From positions 7,998,001-8,062,000 of the forward strand of contig NZ_CP026304.1 in the NCBI RefSeq assembly GCF_003054555.1: a stretch of 64,000 nucleotides of DNA, written 5' to 3'. The position numbers and the translations under genes were made by a program. Positions 8,184 through 16,164 of this stretch are shown here, piece after piece. Source of the DNA: Streptomyces lunaelactis. Its GTDB lineage: Bacteria > Actinomycetota > Actinomycetes > Streptomycetales > Streptomycetaceae. A model generated the notes under the pieces. That model was not told the DNA's origin. It searched no databases and saw nothing but the letters and a program-made list of their open reading frames with translations. The first letter of the stretch is position 1. Every line of letters begins with the position of its first letter.

Positions 8184-8693
8184 ATGAACAGCCAAGACTT
8201 GCTGGCAGATGGGTTCGAGCGCATTCGGGAGGCGGTACACGGCGCGGTCGAGGGGCTCTCGCCGGAGGATGTGAACGCACGGCTGGACGCGGACGCGAAT
8301 TCGATCGCCTGGCTCGTGTGGCATCTGACGCGTATCCAGGACGACCATGTGGCCGATGCGGCCGACGTGGAGCAGGTGTGGTTCTCCCAGGACTGGGCGG
8401 CCCGTTTCGAGTTGCCCTTCCCCAAGGAGGCGACGGGGTACGGCCACTCCAGCAAGCAGGTCGCCGCGGTACGGGTCCAGTCGGCCGAACTCCTGCTCGG
8501 CTACTACGACGCCGTCCACGAGCAGACCGTGCGGTTCGTCCGCGGGCTCGACGACGCGGCGCTGGACGGCGTTGTGGACGCGTCCTGGTCCCCGCCGGTC
8601 ACCCTGGGCGTCCGGCTGATCAGCGTCCTGGCCGACGACCTGCAGCACGCCGGCCAGGCGGCATTCGTCCGAGGATCGCTGGAGCGCCGCTGA
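8184..8693 (+). CDS. DinB / DUF664-type mycothiol-dependent transferase-like protein
   Basis: The 169-residue product begins MNSQDLLADGFERIREAVHG at ATG 8184. It has the four-helix DinB-like layout with candidate metal ligands His in SIAWLVWHLTRIQDDH and a second His in LADDLQHAGQAAF, the spacing expected for the DinB/DUF664 superfamily. Many actinobacterial members use mycothiol as thiol cofactor in detoxification. Metal binding is supported by the His pattern; the substrate is unknown. It is transcribed alone. Confidence 0.75.
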   Translation: MNSQDLLADGFERIREAVHGAVEGLSPEDVNARLDADANSIAWLVWHLTRIQDDHVADAADVEQVWFSQDWAARFELPFPKEATGYGHSSKQVAAVRVQSAELLLGYYDAVHEQTVRFVRGLDDAALDGVVDASWSPPVTLGVRLISVLADDLQHAGQAAFVRGSLERR

Positions 8694-8965
8694 GAAGCCC
8701 GGCGCCGAGGCCACGTCCTGTCCCTGCCGTTGGGGTGGATGCCGGGCGGCCGATGGCGTGGTGCACGCCAGGTGTCGGGTGATGGTCCCTAAGGTCGGCG
8801 GCTGACGGACCGCCGCCGGCGCGGCATGTGACCACCGCCGCTCGGTGACGGCCCATCACGTCAAAGGCGCTCCCTTGCCTCCTCGATGTACTGCGCCGGG
8901 GGCGCCGGCCGTCTCTGCCGGCCGGTACGGCATCGGGCCGGCCGACCAGAACAGGTGGGTGTCTC

Positions 8966-9922
8966 ATGGGCCGCTCTCAAGCGCCCGATTCCGTCGAGTC
9001 GTGCACGCGGGAAACGTCCGAACCGTCCGGTCCGGGACGCCGGTTGTGGCGGAACCGGCTGGCCGCGGCAGCGGGAGTCGTGATGCTGTGCGCGGCCGGA
9101 CTCGTGCCCGTCGGGCCGACGGCCGCGGCCGCCGTACCCACCCGCGGCGGCGCACCGCTGTACATCTCCGATTACAGCAACAACCGAGTGGTGAAGCTCC
9201 CCGCCGGCGGCGGTCCGCAGATCACCGTCCCCGCGACCGGTCTGGTCCGCCCGACCGGGATGGCGCTCGACGCCGCCGGCGACCTGTACATCTCCGACAC
9301 GGGCAACAACCAGGTGGTGAAGCTGCCCGCCGGCGGCGGCCCGCAGACCGTCGTCCCCACCACCGGCCTGCTCCGCCCGCTCGGGCTGGTGATCAGCGCC
9401 GGCGGTGACCTGTACGTCGCCGACTCCTTCAACGACCGGGTGGTGAAGCTGCCCGCGGACGGTGGCCCGCAGACCATCGTCCCCACCACCGGCCTGCTTC
9501 ACCCGTGGGGACTCGCACTCGACCGCGTCGGTGACCTCTACATCTCCGACTTCGTGAACGACCGGGTGGTGAAGGTGCCCGCGGACGGCAGTGGGCAGAC
9601 CACGGTTCCTGCCGGCGGCCTCTCCCAGCCCGCCGGGCTTGCCCTCGACCGAGCGGGCGACCTGTACATCTCCGACACCGGCAACAACCGGGTGGTGAAG
9701 GTGCCCGCGGACGGGAGCGGGCAGACCACCGTTCCCACCAACGGCCTGAACGACCCGCTCGGGCTGGCGCTCGACGCCGCCGGCAACCTCTATATCGCCG
9801 ACAACTACAACAACCGCGTCGTGAAGGTGGCCGCCGACGGCGGCGGGCAGACCACCCTCCCCGCCAACGGCCTGAACGGTCCGACCGGGCTGGCGATCCG
9901 TCCGGCCCGCCCCGGCTGGTGA
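8966..9922 (+). CDS. Secreted NHL-repeat beta-propeller protein
   Basis: The 318-residue product has a long N-region, a hydrophobic segment (LAAAAGVVMLCAAGLVPVG, about residues 32-50) and an Ala-rich cleavage zone, consistent with secretion. The remainder is six NHL units of about 42 residues, each with the pattern DLYISDxxNNRVVKxPAxGGxQTxVPxxGLxxPxGLALDxxG, predicted to form a six-bladed propeller. Such domains serve as binding platforms or, in some families, lyases (Vgb-like); no catalytic signature is seen. The start at ATG 8966 is a choice, as no strong ribosome binding site precedes it. A terminator follows the stop. Confidence 0.85.
   Translation: MGRSQAPDSVESCTRETSEPSGPGRRLWRNRLAAAAGVVMLCAAGLVPVGPTAAAAVPTRGGAPLYISDYSNNRVVKLPAGGGPQITVPATGLVRPTGMALDAAGDLYISDTGNNQVVKLPAGGGPQTVVPTTGLLRPLGLVISAGGDLYVADSFNDRVVKLPADGGPQTIVPTTGLLHPWGLALDRVGDLYISDFVNDRVVKVPADGSGQTTVPAGGLSQPAGLALDRAGDLYISDTGNNRVVKVPADGSGQTTVPTNGLNDPLGLALDAAGNLYIADNYNNRVVKVAADGGGQTTLPANGLNGPTGLAIRPARPGW
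9160..9915 (+). repeat. Six tandem about 126-bp coding repeats (NHL units)
   Basis: The repeats keep near-identical DNA blocks such as ACCGGGTGGTGAAG and GACCTGTACATCTCCGAC at a regular period of about 126 bases. The last two or three units are the most alike, suggesting recent unit duplication or gene conversion. Confidence 0.7.
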
Positions 9923-9943
9923 CGATCGGGACGCGATGACGGA

Positions 9944-9971
9944 CGGTGACGGCGCCCCGTGACCGTCACCG
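9944..9971. terminator. Bidirectional hairpin between convergent genes
   Basis: CGGTGACGG (9944-9952) pairs perfectly with CCGTCACCG (9963-9971) around a 10-base loop. It lies between the NHL gene and the end of the siderophore operon and could stop transcription from both sides. Confidence 0.65.
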
Positions 9972-9980
9972 CGCCGGTCG

Positions 9981-11210
9981 TCAGGCGTCCTCGTCCCCGG
10001 CCAGGAAGTGGAAGCCCGGCCGGGGGTGCATGAGGAAGTCGTGGTGGGAGATGTTCCACGCGTACGCCCCGGCCAGTGCGAACACCACTCGGTCTCCGGC
10101 GCGAAGACCCTCCGCCGGGACACGGCGGGCGAGGACATCCTTCGGCGTGCACAGCTGCCCGGCCAGGGTGACCGGACCGTGGCGGCTCGTGGACCGTGGC
10201 CACGGGTGGGGCCAGGCGTCCACGGGGAGCACGGCGCACGGCTGGTCGTGGCCCTTCGTCGCCGGGGTGCGGAGGTGGTGCGTGCCGCCGCGGACGATAG
10301 CGAAGTCCTCGCCGTGGCTGTGCTTCACGTCCAGGACCTCCGTGGCGTACCAGCCGCAGTACGCGGTCAGCGCGCGGCCCGGCTCGATGCGCAGCAGCAG
10401 CCCGGGGTGCGCGGCGGTGAGGCGGGCGAGGCCCGCGCCGTAGGCGGCCCAGTCGAATCTGGCGTCCGGGCGCGCGTAGTCGACGGTCATGCCGCCGCCG
10501 ACGTTCACTTCGCGCAGGGGGATGCCGTGCCGGGCGGCGAGCTTCGATGCCCAGGTCACGATGGATTCGGCTACGGCGAGTTGCTCGGGGGCCGCCAGGC
10601 CACTGGCCAGGTGCGCGTGGATGCCGCGCAGTTCCAGCTGCGGGTAGGTGCCGTCGGTGAGGAGGCGGACCATGTCGTCCGCCTGGGACGGGTCCAGACC
10701 GAACGGTGTCGGGCGCCCGCCCATGGCCAGTGCGCTCGCCTCCAAGGACTCCTCGGCCAGGGGCAGGTTGAGGCGGAGCAGGACCCGGACGCGGGTGCCG
10801 GACGTCGAGCGGGAGGCGACGAGGTCCGCCAGCATGCGGAGTTCGTACGCGCTCTCCACATGGAAGCGTTCCACGCCCAGTCGCAGGGCCGACTCGATTT
10901 CGGCGGGGGTCTTGCCGGGGCCGCCGAAGGCCAGCGGGCGGCCCGGGAACGCCGTTCTGACATGGGCGAGTTCGCCGCCCGAGGAGACTTCGTAGCCGTC
11001 GACGTACGGAGCGAGGGCGGTCAGGATCTCCGCTTCGGGGTTGGCCTTGGCGGCGTAGTACAGCTCGACGCGTTCGGGCAGGGCGGAGCGGACGAAGGCC
11101 GCGTGCTCGCGCAGTGCGACGAGGTCGTAGAGGTATGCGGGCAGCTCGTCGGCCGGGAGGGCCAGCGCGCGGTCCCGGACCAGCGGAGTAAGGGCGGCAG
11201 GAGTGGTCAA
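9981..11210 (-). CDS. Type III PLP-dependent decarboxylase of siderophore locus (PvsE-like)
   Basis: The 409-residue protein is an alanine racemase-fold decarboxylase of the diaminopimelate/ornithine decarboxylase group. The PLP lysine sits in ELYYAAKANPEAEIL, followed by VSSGGELAHV, GGPGKTPAEI, HAHLASGL and NVGGGMTVDYARP. It lies last in a tightly packed NIS siderophore operon, the position PvsE (serine to ethanolamine decarboxylase) has in vibrioferrin loci; SbnH is another relative. Its substrate here is inferred, not shown. The proposed start is TTG (11208-11210), sharing the TTGA overlap with the upstream synthetase stop, behind CGGAGCG. No ATG or GTG lies at a better place. Confidence 0.85.
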   Translation of the reverse strand: MTTPAALTPLVRDRALALPADELPAYLYDLVALREHAAFVRSALPERVELYYAAKANPEAEILTALAPYVDGYEVSSGGELAHVRTAFPGRPLAFGGPGKTPAEIESALRLGVERFHVESAYELRMLADLVASRSTSGTRVRVLLRLNLPLAEESLEASALAMGGRPTPFGLDPSQADDMVRLLTDGTYPQLELRGIHAHLASGLAAPEQLAVAESIVTWASKLAARHGIPLREVNVGGGMTVDYARPDARFDWAAYGAGLARLTAAHPGLLLRIEPGRALTAYCGWYATEVLDVKHSHGEDFAIVRGGTHHLRTPATKGHDQPCAVLPVDAWPHPWPRSTSRHGPVTLAGQLCTPKDVLARRVPAEGLRAGDRVVFALAGAYAWNISHHDFLMHPRPGFHFLAGDEDA

Positions 11211-12964
11211 CGGGCGCTCCGGCAGGCGTCGGCACGGGTCGCTCCGGACAGCACGTCCTCGGCGAGCGGGGAGGGCAGCCGGACATAGCCCGCGTCGCGG
11301 TCGGCGGCACGCCCCCACCGGGCGAGCAGATTGGCCTTGGCGGGCAGCGGCACACCCGCCAGCAAGGCCCTCAGCCGGGGCGGGCAGCCGTACTCGTCGG
11401 CGTAGTCCCGGATCGTGCGGCGCACCTGCGACCACAGTGCCCGCTCGGTCCCCGGGTGCAGATCGGCGAGAGCGGCGAGCATCTCGGCGATGTGGTTCAC
11501 CACGAGGCAGTACACGACGCGGTCCCAGCCGCGCCGGGCGTCGTACGTCAAAGGACCCGCGATCTCTGCGGGAAGTGCGGCGAGGGCGTGGGCGTGGTGC
11601 TCGGGGACGAGCTTGGTGCCTTCCAGATCGCGGAAGAGGACCTGGGCGGGTCTGCCGTCGGCGTCGACGCCTACGAGGACGTTCTGCAGGTGCGGTTCGA
11701 GCACCAGTCCGTGGTCGAAGTAGGCGGCCAGGACGGGCGGGACGAGCAGCGCGAGATAGTCCCGCCACCACCCGAGGGCGGTTGCGGGGTCCGCTCCGGC
11801 CGGCAGCCGGGAGATGTGTGCGGGACCCGTGGGGTACTCGTCGGCGACCGCGGCGGCGAGGAGGGGAGTGGTACGGGGGAGAAGGCGGCCGTCGAGCCCT
11901 TCGCGGACGATCACCCCGAAGCCTTCCAGCAGCGCGAGGTCGGGGCGGCCGTCGGGCCCGGCGAGCGCGAGGCTGCGGTACGCGGGTTCGCGGAGCACGC
12001 CGGTGCCCGGGAAGCGGGTGGCCAGGTCGCTGAAGGCCGGGCCGAGCAGCCGGGTGAGAGCGACCGCGCCCGAGAGTTCGTAATGAGCGTTCTTCCGTAC
12101 GCAGTTGGTGATGCGGACGTTGAGGCTGAACTTCAGGAAGGTGTCACCGTCGTAGAGGGTCCGTACGGACGCGGTGGGCGTGAAGTGCGTATGCCCGGGG
12201 CCCAGATCGAGGATGTCGCCCCGGCCGACGGCTGCCCGCAGCGTCGGCTGCGTGCGCAGCAGTTCGTACTGCCAGGGGTGCGCGGGCAGCAGCCGGTACC
12301 CCTCAGGCACCGCCCCCAGCCGGTCCAGCGGGTCGGCGGCACCGGGCTCTGCGCACTCCTGGACGACCAGGTGGTCGCGTACGGCGAGCAGGCGGAGCGG
12401 GAAGGAGGCCCCGGCCTCGGGGGCGTACGCGGACCAGGAGGCGGGATCGCCGCCGTGTGCCTTGGGCGTGGGGTGGAAACGGTGGCCCAGTACCAGCGAC
12501 TGCTCGGACGCGAGATAGGCGGCGAGACGGTCCCCGTCCATCGCCTGCGGGCGGTGCGCGTGCACCGCGAGCGCGGCGGTGACTCCCCGGTGGCTCGCGG
12601 CGACCTGCGCCAGGAACTCGTCATTGCGCGCGCCGGTACGCAGTGACAGTTCGGCATGTATGTACTCGGCGAGCCGCCGCCAGTCGACCTCGGACCACCC
12701 GCCGTCGGACTGCTCGGTGACCGGCCCCGTGAAGCGGTGGGCGCCGAGGACGGACGTACGGCGAAGGGCCACCCGGAGCAGCACTCCCCGGTGTGGCAGG
12801 CGCAGCAGCAGACGGCCGTCGACGACGGCGGTCTGGCGCTCGCGGCCGGACACCTCACGGAGCAGGCAGTTGAGGAGGGTGTGGGCGACGGCCCGGTCGG
12901 CGGTGGGGAGCCCGGACGACGACTCCGTCGGATACGCCGGGCGGCCGGGGATTGTGCTGGTCAT
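11207..12964 (-). CDS. NIS siderophore synthetase, IucA/IucC family (second synthetase, PvsD-like position)
   Basis: The 585-residue protein is full length for the family. Family motifs are visible in order: GHRFHPTPKAHGG, LLPAHPWQYE, TASVRTLYDGDTFLKFSLNV with ITNCVRKN, LEPHLQNVLVGVD and LFRDLEGTKL. These form the ATP and carboxylate site that adenylates a citrate-type carboxylate and condenses it with an amine or alcohol. A FhuF-like C-terminal iron transporter-like segment completes it. ATG 12964 lies 6 bases from the stop of the upstream synthetase, and its stop overlaps the decarboxylase start, so it is one transcription unit under the iron box at 16035. Confidence 0.9.
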   Translation of the reverse strand: MTSTIPGRPAYPTESSSGLPTADRAVAHTLLNCLLREVSGRERQTAVVDGRLLLRLPHRGVLLRVALRRTSVLGAHRFTGPVTEQSDGGWSEVDWRRLAEYIHAELSLRTGARNDEFLAQVAASHRGVTAALAVHAHRPQAMDGDRLAAYLASEQSLVLGHRFHPTPKAHGGDPASWSAYAPEAGASFPLRLLAVRDHLVVQECAEPGAADPLDRLGAVPEGYRLLPAHPWQYELLRTQPTLRAAVGRGDILDLGPGHTHFTPTASVRTLYDGDTFLKFSLNVRITNCVRKNAHYELSGAVALTRLLGPAFSDLATRFPGTGVLREPAYRSLALAGPDGRPDLALLEGFGVIVREGLDGRLLPRTTPLLAAAVADEYPTGPAHISRLPAGADPATALGWWRDYLALLVPPVLAAYFDHGLVLEPHLQNVLVGVDADGRPAQVLFRDLEGTKLVPEHHAHALAALPAEIAGPLTYDARRGWDRVVYCLVVNHIAEMLAALADLHPGTERALWSQVRRTIRDYADEYGCPPRLRALLAGVPLPAKANLLARWGRAADRDAGYVRLPSPLAEDVLSGATRADACRSAR

Positions 12965-12970
12965 CGCCGG

Positions 12971-14788
12971 TCACGCTCCGGGCAACAGGTAGTTGGGGCC
13001 GGTGGTGTAGTGCTTGTTGATGTCGGACGCCCCCGATCGGTGTTTGGTGAGCAGCGTGCCCGCCGTGACCATTGCTTTGACGGGCAGGTGCGCTGCGTCC
13101 AGGACGTGTGCGCGCAGTACGGCTCCGGGCCGGCCCGGCTGCGTACCGAGCCGTTCGACGGCCTCGTCGAGCCGGTCGCGTACGAGCCGCAGCAGCCGGT
13201 CGAGCGGGGCGCGGCCGTGCCGGGCGAGACCGAAGGCGTACGCGCCCGCGCACAGGTGGACGGTGATGGTGGTGAACAGATCGAGGAGCGGCCCGTCGCT
13301 GTCGCCGGAGATCCGCGCGTCGTCGAACTCGGCCGGGTCCGGCGCATCCGCGCCGAGGGCCTCGCGCAGCCGGACGGTGTTGATGCGCGGGCCGTCGTTG
13401 TCCTTGAGCAGCAGCCTCGGACGTGTGCGGCCACCGGGCTGGTCCAGCACCAGCGAAATGTTCTGCTGATGGGACTCCAGGGCGATCCCGTATCCGAAGA
13501 GCGTGGTCTGCCAGTCGAAGAGCAGCGTGAGGGTGGCGTCGAGGAGGGCGAGCGCGTCGCCGCCGTAGAAGCGGTCTGCGAGGCGGTCGATCAGCAGCCG
13601 GCCGCCGGGGGCCGGGCCCAGCAGAGCCGCCATCGGAACGACCACGGCGCCCTCCAGACCGGTGGGACAGCGGCGTACGAGCACGGCGAGGAGTTCATGA
13701 CCGGCATGCGCGAAGTGCGACTCGTCGGCGTGCAGGACGGTGTCCGCGAAGCGTGGCTCACGGGCGATGACCGTGTGCAGCAGGCGCTGGCCCGCCGCGC
13801 CGTCGATCAGTGTGCCGGGCTTGATGGTGCGGCGGTTGAGCAGGCCCAGCGTGGAGGTGGCCAGGGGCAGTTTGAGATGGACATCCGGATGGGTGGTGAG
13901 TGCCAGGGTCCGCATCGACAGGGTCGGCACGGCCTCCAGATACGGCCGTTCGGCCAGGACGGCCCGGCCGTCGAGTCCGGTGGCGCGCAGGGCGTCCCGC
14001 AAGGGGCCACCCGTGGTCAACGGGTGGACCGGAAGGGCGAGATGGCTGCCGTCGAGTTCCGGCGGCAGCCCCAGCGCCGAAGGGAGTGGCCACCAGCCGT
14101 GAGGGGCTGTGTCCCGTCCCGGTACCGCGTCCGTCCGAGTGCGCGCCTCGGTGACCGCCTCGGCGGGCAGAGCGAGCCAGCGCAGCGCGAGGGTCGGGTG
14201 GAACTCCGGTGCGTACGAACGCAGTTGACTGTCCGAGAGGCCGGAGCGGCCGCGTGCCGTCGGGTACACGGGATGGTCGGTGCGGGCGGCGAGCGTGTCG
14301 AAGGCGAGCCCGGCGGCCAGGCCTGTCCAGTCGGCCGGGTCGCAACCGTACCGGGCGACGAGCCGCGCGGCGACCTCGTCGTCTGTCGCGGTGTGCAGTC
14401 GCAGCGCGGCGAGGGCCTGCCGGTATTCGGCGGCGAAGGCGTCGAAACCGCTGCGGTCCACGGGGTCGGCGAGGGTGCCGAGTGCGGTCAGGATGTCGTC
14501 GGCGGTGGTCAGATCCGTCCCGTCGGACTCGCGCCGCAGCAGCGGCAGGCGGGCGGTGGTCCGGCTCTGGAATCCGCGCATCCCGTCGTCGCGGACCGGC
14601 AGCAGAAGCGCGTCCTTGTCGGCGGTGTCCAGGCGCAGCCAGGTTCCGTCCGGCCGTTCCACGGCCGTGCTGCGTGTGCGGAGACCGACGACGTCCTCGC
14701 GCAGCAGTGCGCTGAGGCTGCGGAGCAGGAGCTCCCCCTCGGCCGCCGTACCGCCGGCATCCGCGCCGCCCGCACTCGTCACCGTCAC
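12971..14788 (-). CDS. NIS siderophore synthetase, IucA/IucC family (first synthetase, PvsB-like position)
   Basis: The 605-residue protein carries the same family core in a variant form: DHPVYPTARGRSGLS, YAPEFHPTLALRW, LALPVHPLTTGG, LSMRTLALTTHPDVHLKLPL, LESHQQNISLVLD and LLLKDNDGPRINT. The divergence from the neighbouring synthetase suggests they act on different carboxylates or carry out successive condensations. The start chosen is GTG 14786-14788, which overlaps the stop of the ATP-grasp gene (GTGA). The open frame extends far upstream, but only through that gene in another frame. Product chemistry cannot be deduced from sequence alone. Confidence 0.9.
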   Translation of the reverse strand: MTVTSAGGADAGGTAAEGELLLRSLSALLREDVVGLRTRSTAVERPDGTWLRLDTADKDALLLPVRDDGMRGFQSRTTARLPLLRRESDGTDLTTADDILTALGTLADPVDRSGFDAFAAEYRQALAALRLHTATDDEVAARLVARYGCDPADWTGLAAGLAFDTLAARTDHPVYPTARGRSGLSDSQLRSYAPEFHPTLALRWLALPAEAVTEARTRTDAVPGRDTAPHGWWPLPSALGLPPELDGSHLALPVHPLTTGGPLRDALRATGLDGRAVLAERPYLEAVPTLSMRTLALTTHPDVHLKLPLATSTLGLLNRRTIKPGTLIDGAAGQRLLHTVIAREPRFADTVLHADESHFAHAGHELLAVLVRRCPTGLEGAVVVPMAALLGPAPGGRLLIDRLADRFYGGDALALLDATLTLLFDWQTTLFGYGIALESHQQNISLVLDQPGGRTRPRLLLKDNDGPRINTVRLREALGADAPDPAEFDDARISGDSDGPLLDLFTTITVHLCAGAYAFGLARHGRAPLDRLLRLVRDRLDEAVERLGTQPGRPGAVLRAHVLDAAHLPVKAMVTAGTLLTKHRSGASDINKHYTTGPNYLLPGA

Positions 14789-15969
14789 GGCGTGATCTCC
14801 CAGCGCTGCCCGTCGAGGAAGTCGGCCACGGCCCGGTCCACGGACTCCTGGTCGGTTCCGGTGGCTCTGATGATGCCCAGAAAGTCGCGATTGGTGTGGT
14901 AAAGCTCGTGCCGCTCCCCGATCCCGCGCACCGGACGGTACGTCAACTTCACGTCGCCGACCATCAGATCGGCCGGAGCGGGAGCGGCCGTCAAGGTGCC
15001 GGCGCGGTCCGCGCACGGGTAGTCCAGCCGGGCCGCGCCGTCGGTACGCGCTCCCAGGTCCGGCGGCAGCGGCTCGCCAAGGTGCGTACGCAGGATGTGC
15101 TCGAAGAGCGGGATCCCGAGCAGTTCGGCGAGCAGCAGGTCGCACTGATCGCCGATGGCACGGTAGTTGACCTCGATGATCCGTACGCGTCCCTCTTCCA
15201 CGACGAATTCGGTGTGACACACGCCGAACCCCACACCGAGTGAGTCCAGTTGAGCCAGCACCTGGGCCACCACCGGCCCGGGGTGGCCGGGGACGAAGGA
15301 CAGCCGCTCCTCGATGAAGTACGGGGGAGGGGACAGCTCGGTGCGGAAGCCGCCGAGGACATGCAGGCGCCGGCCGTCGCCGAGAGTCTCCAGGGTGCAC
15401 AGCTCGCCGCTCAGATACTCCTCGACGACCAGCGCCGCGCGCGGCCGGCGGGAGCGGATCTCCTTGCAGCGCTGGACAAGCGCTGCGGGCTCGTCGACGC
15501 GTATGACGTCTTCGCTGGCCACGCCCTCGCGCGGTTTGACCACGCAGGGGAACGGCACGTCGAGGGCGGACAGCGCGGCGGGATCCTGTCCGGCGGTCAG
15601 CTCCACCGACCGGACGGTGCAGGCAGCGGTGGCGGCGAGGTGCCGGCGCATCTCCGCCTTGTCCTTGGTGCGGAGCGCGGCCTGCCAGCTCTTGGCGGGG
15701 AGGCCGAAGTAGCCGGCGGCCAGTGCGGTCTGGGTCTGCAGGTGGTCGCTGTTGGTGAAGACCGCGTGCGGGGTGTGGTGGGCCGAGATCCGGGAGATGA
15801 CCGCGTGAAAGTCGCGGACGTCGCACGCAAGGAGCTCGATGTCGGGGTAGAGGGCGCGGTGCGCCTCGGGCTGGTCCGTCAGAACGGTGACGGCGAGGCC
15901 GAGCCGGCGGGCGGCGGGGATGAAGCCTTCGGTGACCGAGTCGGTTGGATTGAGGGCGAGCAGGTACAT
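14785..15969 (-). CDS. ATP-grasp carboxylate-amine ligase of siderophore locus (PvsA-like)
   Basis: The product of about 394 residues has an N-terminal Rossmann-like part (LLACDVRDFHAVISRISAHH). An ATP-grasp core follows: KAEMRRHLAAT, PFPCVVKPREGVASEDVIRV with the ATP lysine, ALVVEEYLSGELCTLETLGD, and VRIIEVNYRAIGDQCDLL with the metal-binding Glu and Asn. ATP-grasp enzymes join a carboxylate to an amine through an acyl-phosphate. In vibrioferrin synthesis PvsA has this role, and the gene order here matches. The start is uncertain: the longer frame to 16062 would run through the iron box, so ATG 15969 was chosen, although its ribosome binding site is weak. GTG 16023 is the alternative. Confidence 0.85.
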   Translation of the reverse strand: MYLLALNPTDSVTEGFIPAARRLGLAVTVLTDQPEAHRALYPDIELLACDVRDFHAVISRISAHHTPHAVFTNSDHLQTQTALAAGYFGLPAKSWQAALRTKDKAEMRRHLAATAACTVRSVELTAGQDPAALSALDVPFPCVVKPREGVASEDVIRVDEPAALVQRCKEIRSRRPRAALVVEEYLSGELCTLETLGDGRRLHVLGGFRTELSPPPYFIEERLSFVPGHPGPVVAQVLAQLDSLGVGFGVCHTEFVVEEGRVRIIEVNYRAIGDQCDLLLAELLGIPLFEHILRTHLGEPLPPDLGARTDGAARLDYPCADRAGTLTAAPAPADLMVGDVKLTYRPVRGIGERHELYHTNRDFLGIIRATGTDQESVDRAVADFLDGQRWEITP

Positions 15970-16034
15970 CCGCGCCGGGTCTGATGAACCCCCTGGTACG
16001 GCTGCCCGGTTGTTCTGGATCACGATCCGAGAGC

Positions 16035-16053
16035 TTAGGTTAGGCATGCCTAA
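16035..16053 (-). promoter_or_regulatory. Iron box (DmdR1/IdeR operator) for the siderophore operon
   Basis: TTAGGTTAGGCATGCCTAA matches the consensus TTAGGTTAGGCTAACCTAA at 16 of 19 positions. It lies just upstream of the ATP-grasp gene. The iron-loaded DtxR-family repressor DmdR1 should bind here and silence the operon when iron is plentiful. Confidence 0.88.
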
Positions 16054-16109
16054 AAGTGCCAATTCGTCGTGTCGCGCCCCCGGTTCGCGGGGGAGGTTCC
16101 CGATGTGGT

Positions 16110-16128
16110 TAAGGTGAGCCTTCCCTTA
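16110..16128 (+). promoter_or_regulatory. Iron box (DmdR1/IdeR operator) for the FhuF-like reductase gene
   Basis: TAAGGTGAGCCTTCCCTTA fits TWAGGTWAGSCTWACCTWA at 17 of 19 positions. It lies 37 bases upstream of the GTG start at 16165, giving the divergent gene its own iron control. Confidence 0.82.
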
Positions 16129-16164
16129 CCCCTTCGCGTTCGCTCTGCTGTTGAGGAGTGCCCT

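Noticed and set aside
8620..8967. 115-aa minus-strand frame
   Set aside because: It overlaps the end of the DinB gene and has an arginine-rich composition typical of antisense frames.
12656..14902. 748-aa plus-strand frame
   Set aside because: Antisense to the IucA/IucC synthetase gene; composition is dominated by Val/Gly/Glu as in shadows.
16035..16062. Extended N-terminus of the ATP-grasp protein
   Set aside because: It would be encoded through the iron box; the start was moved to 15969.
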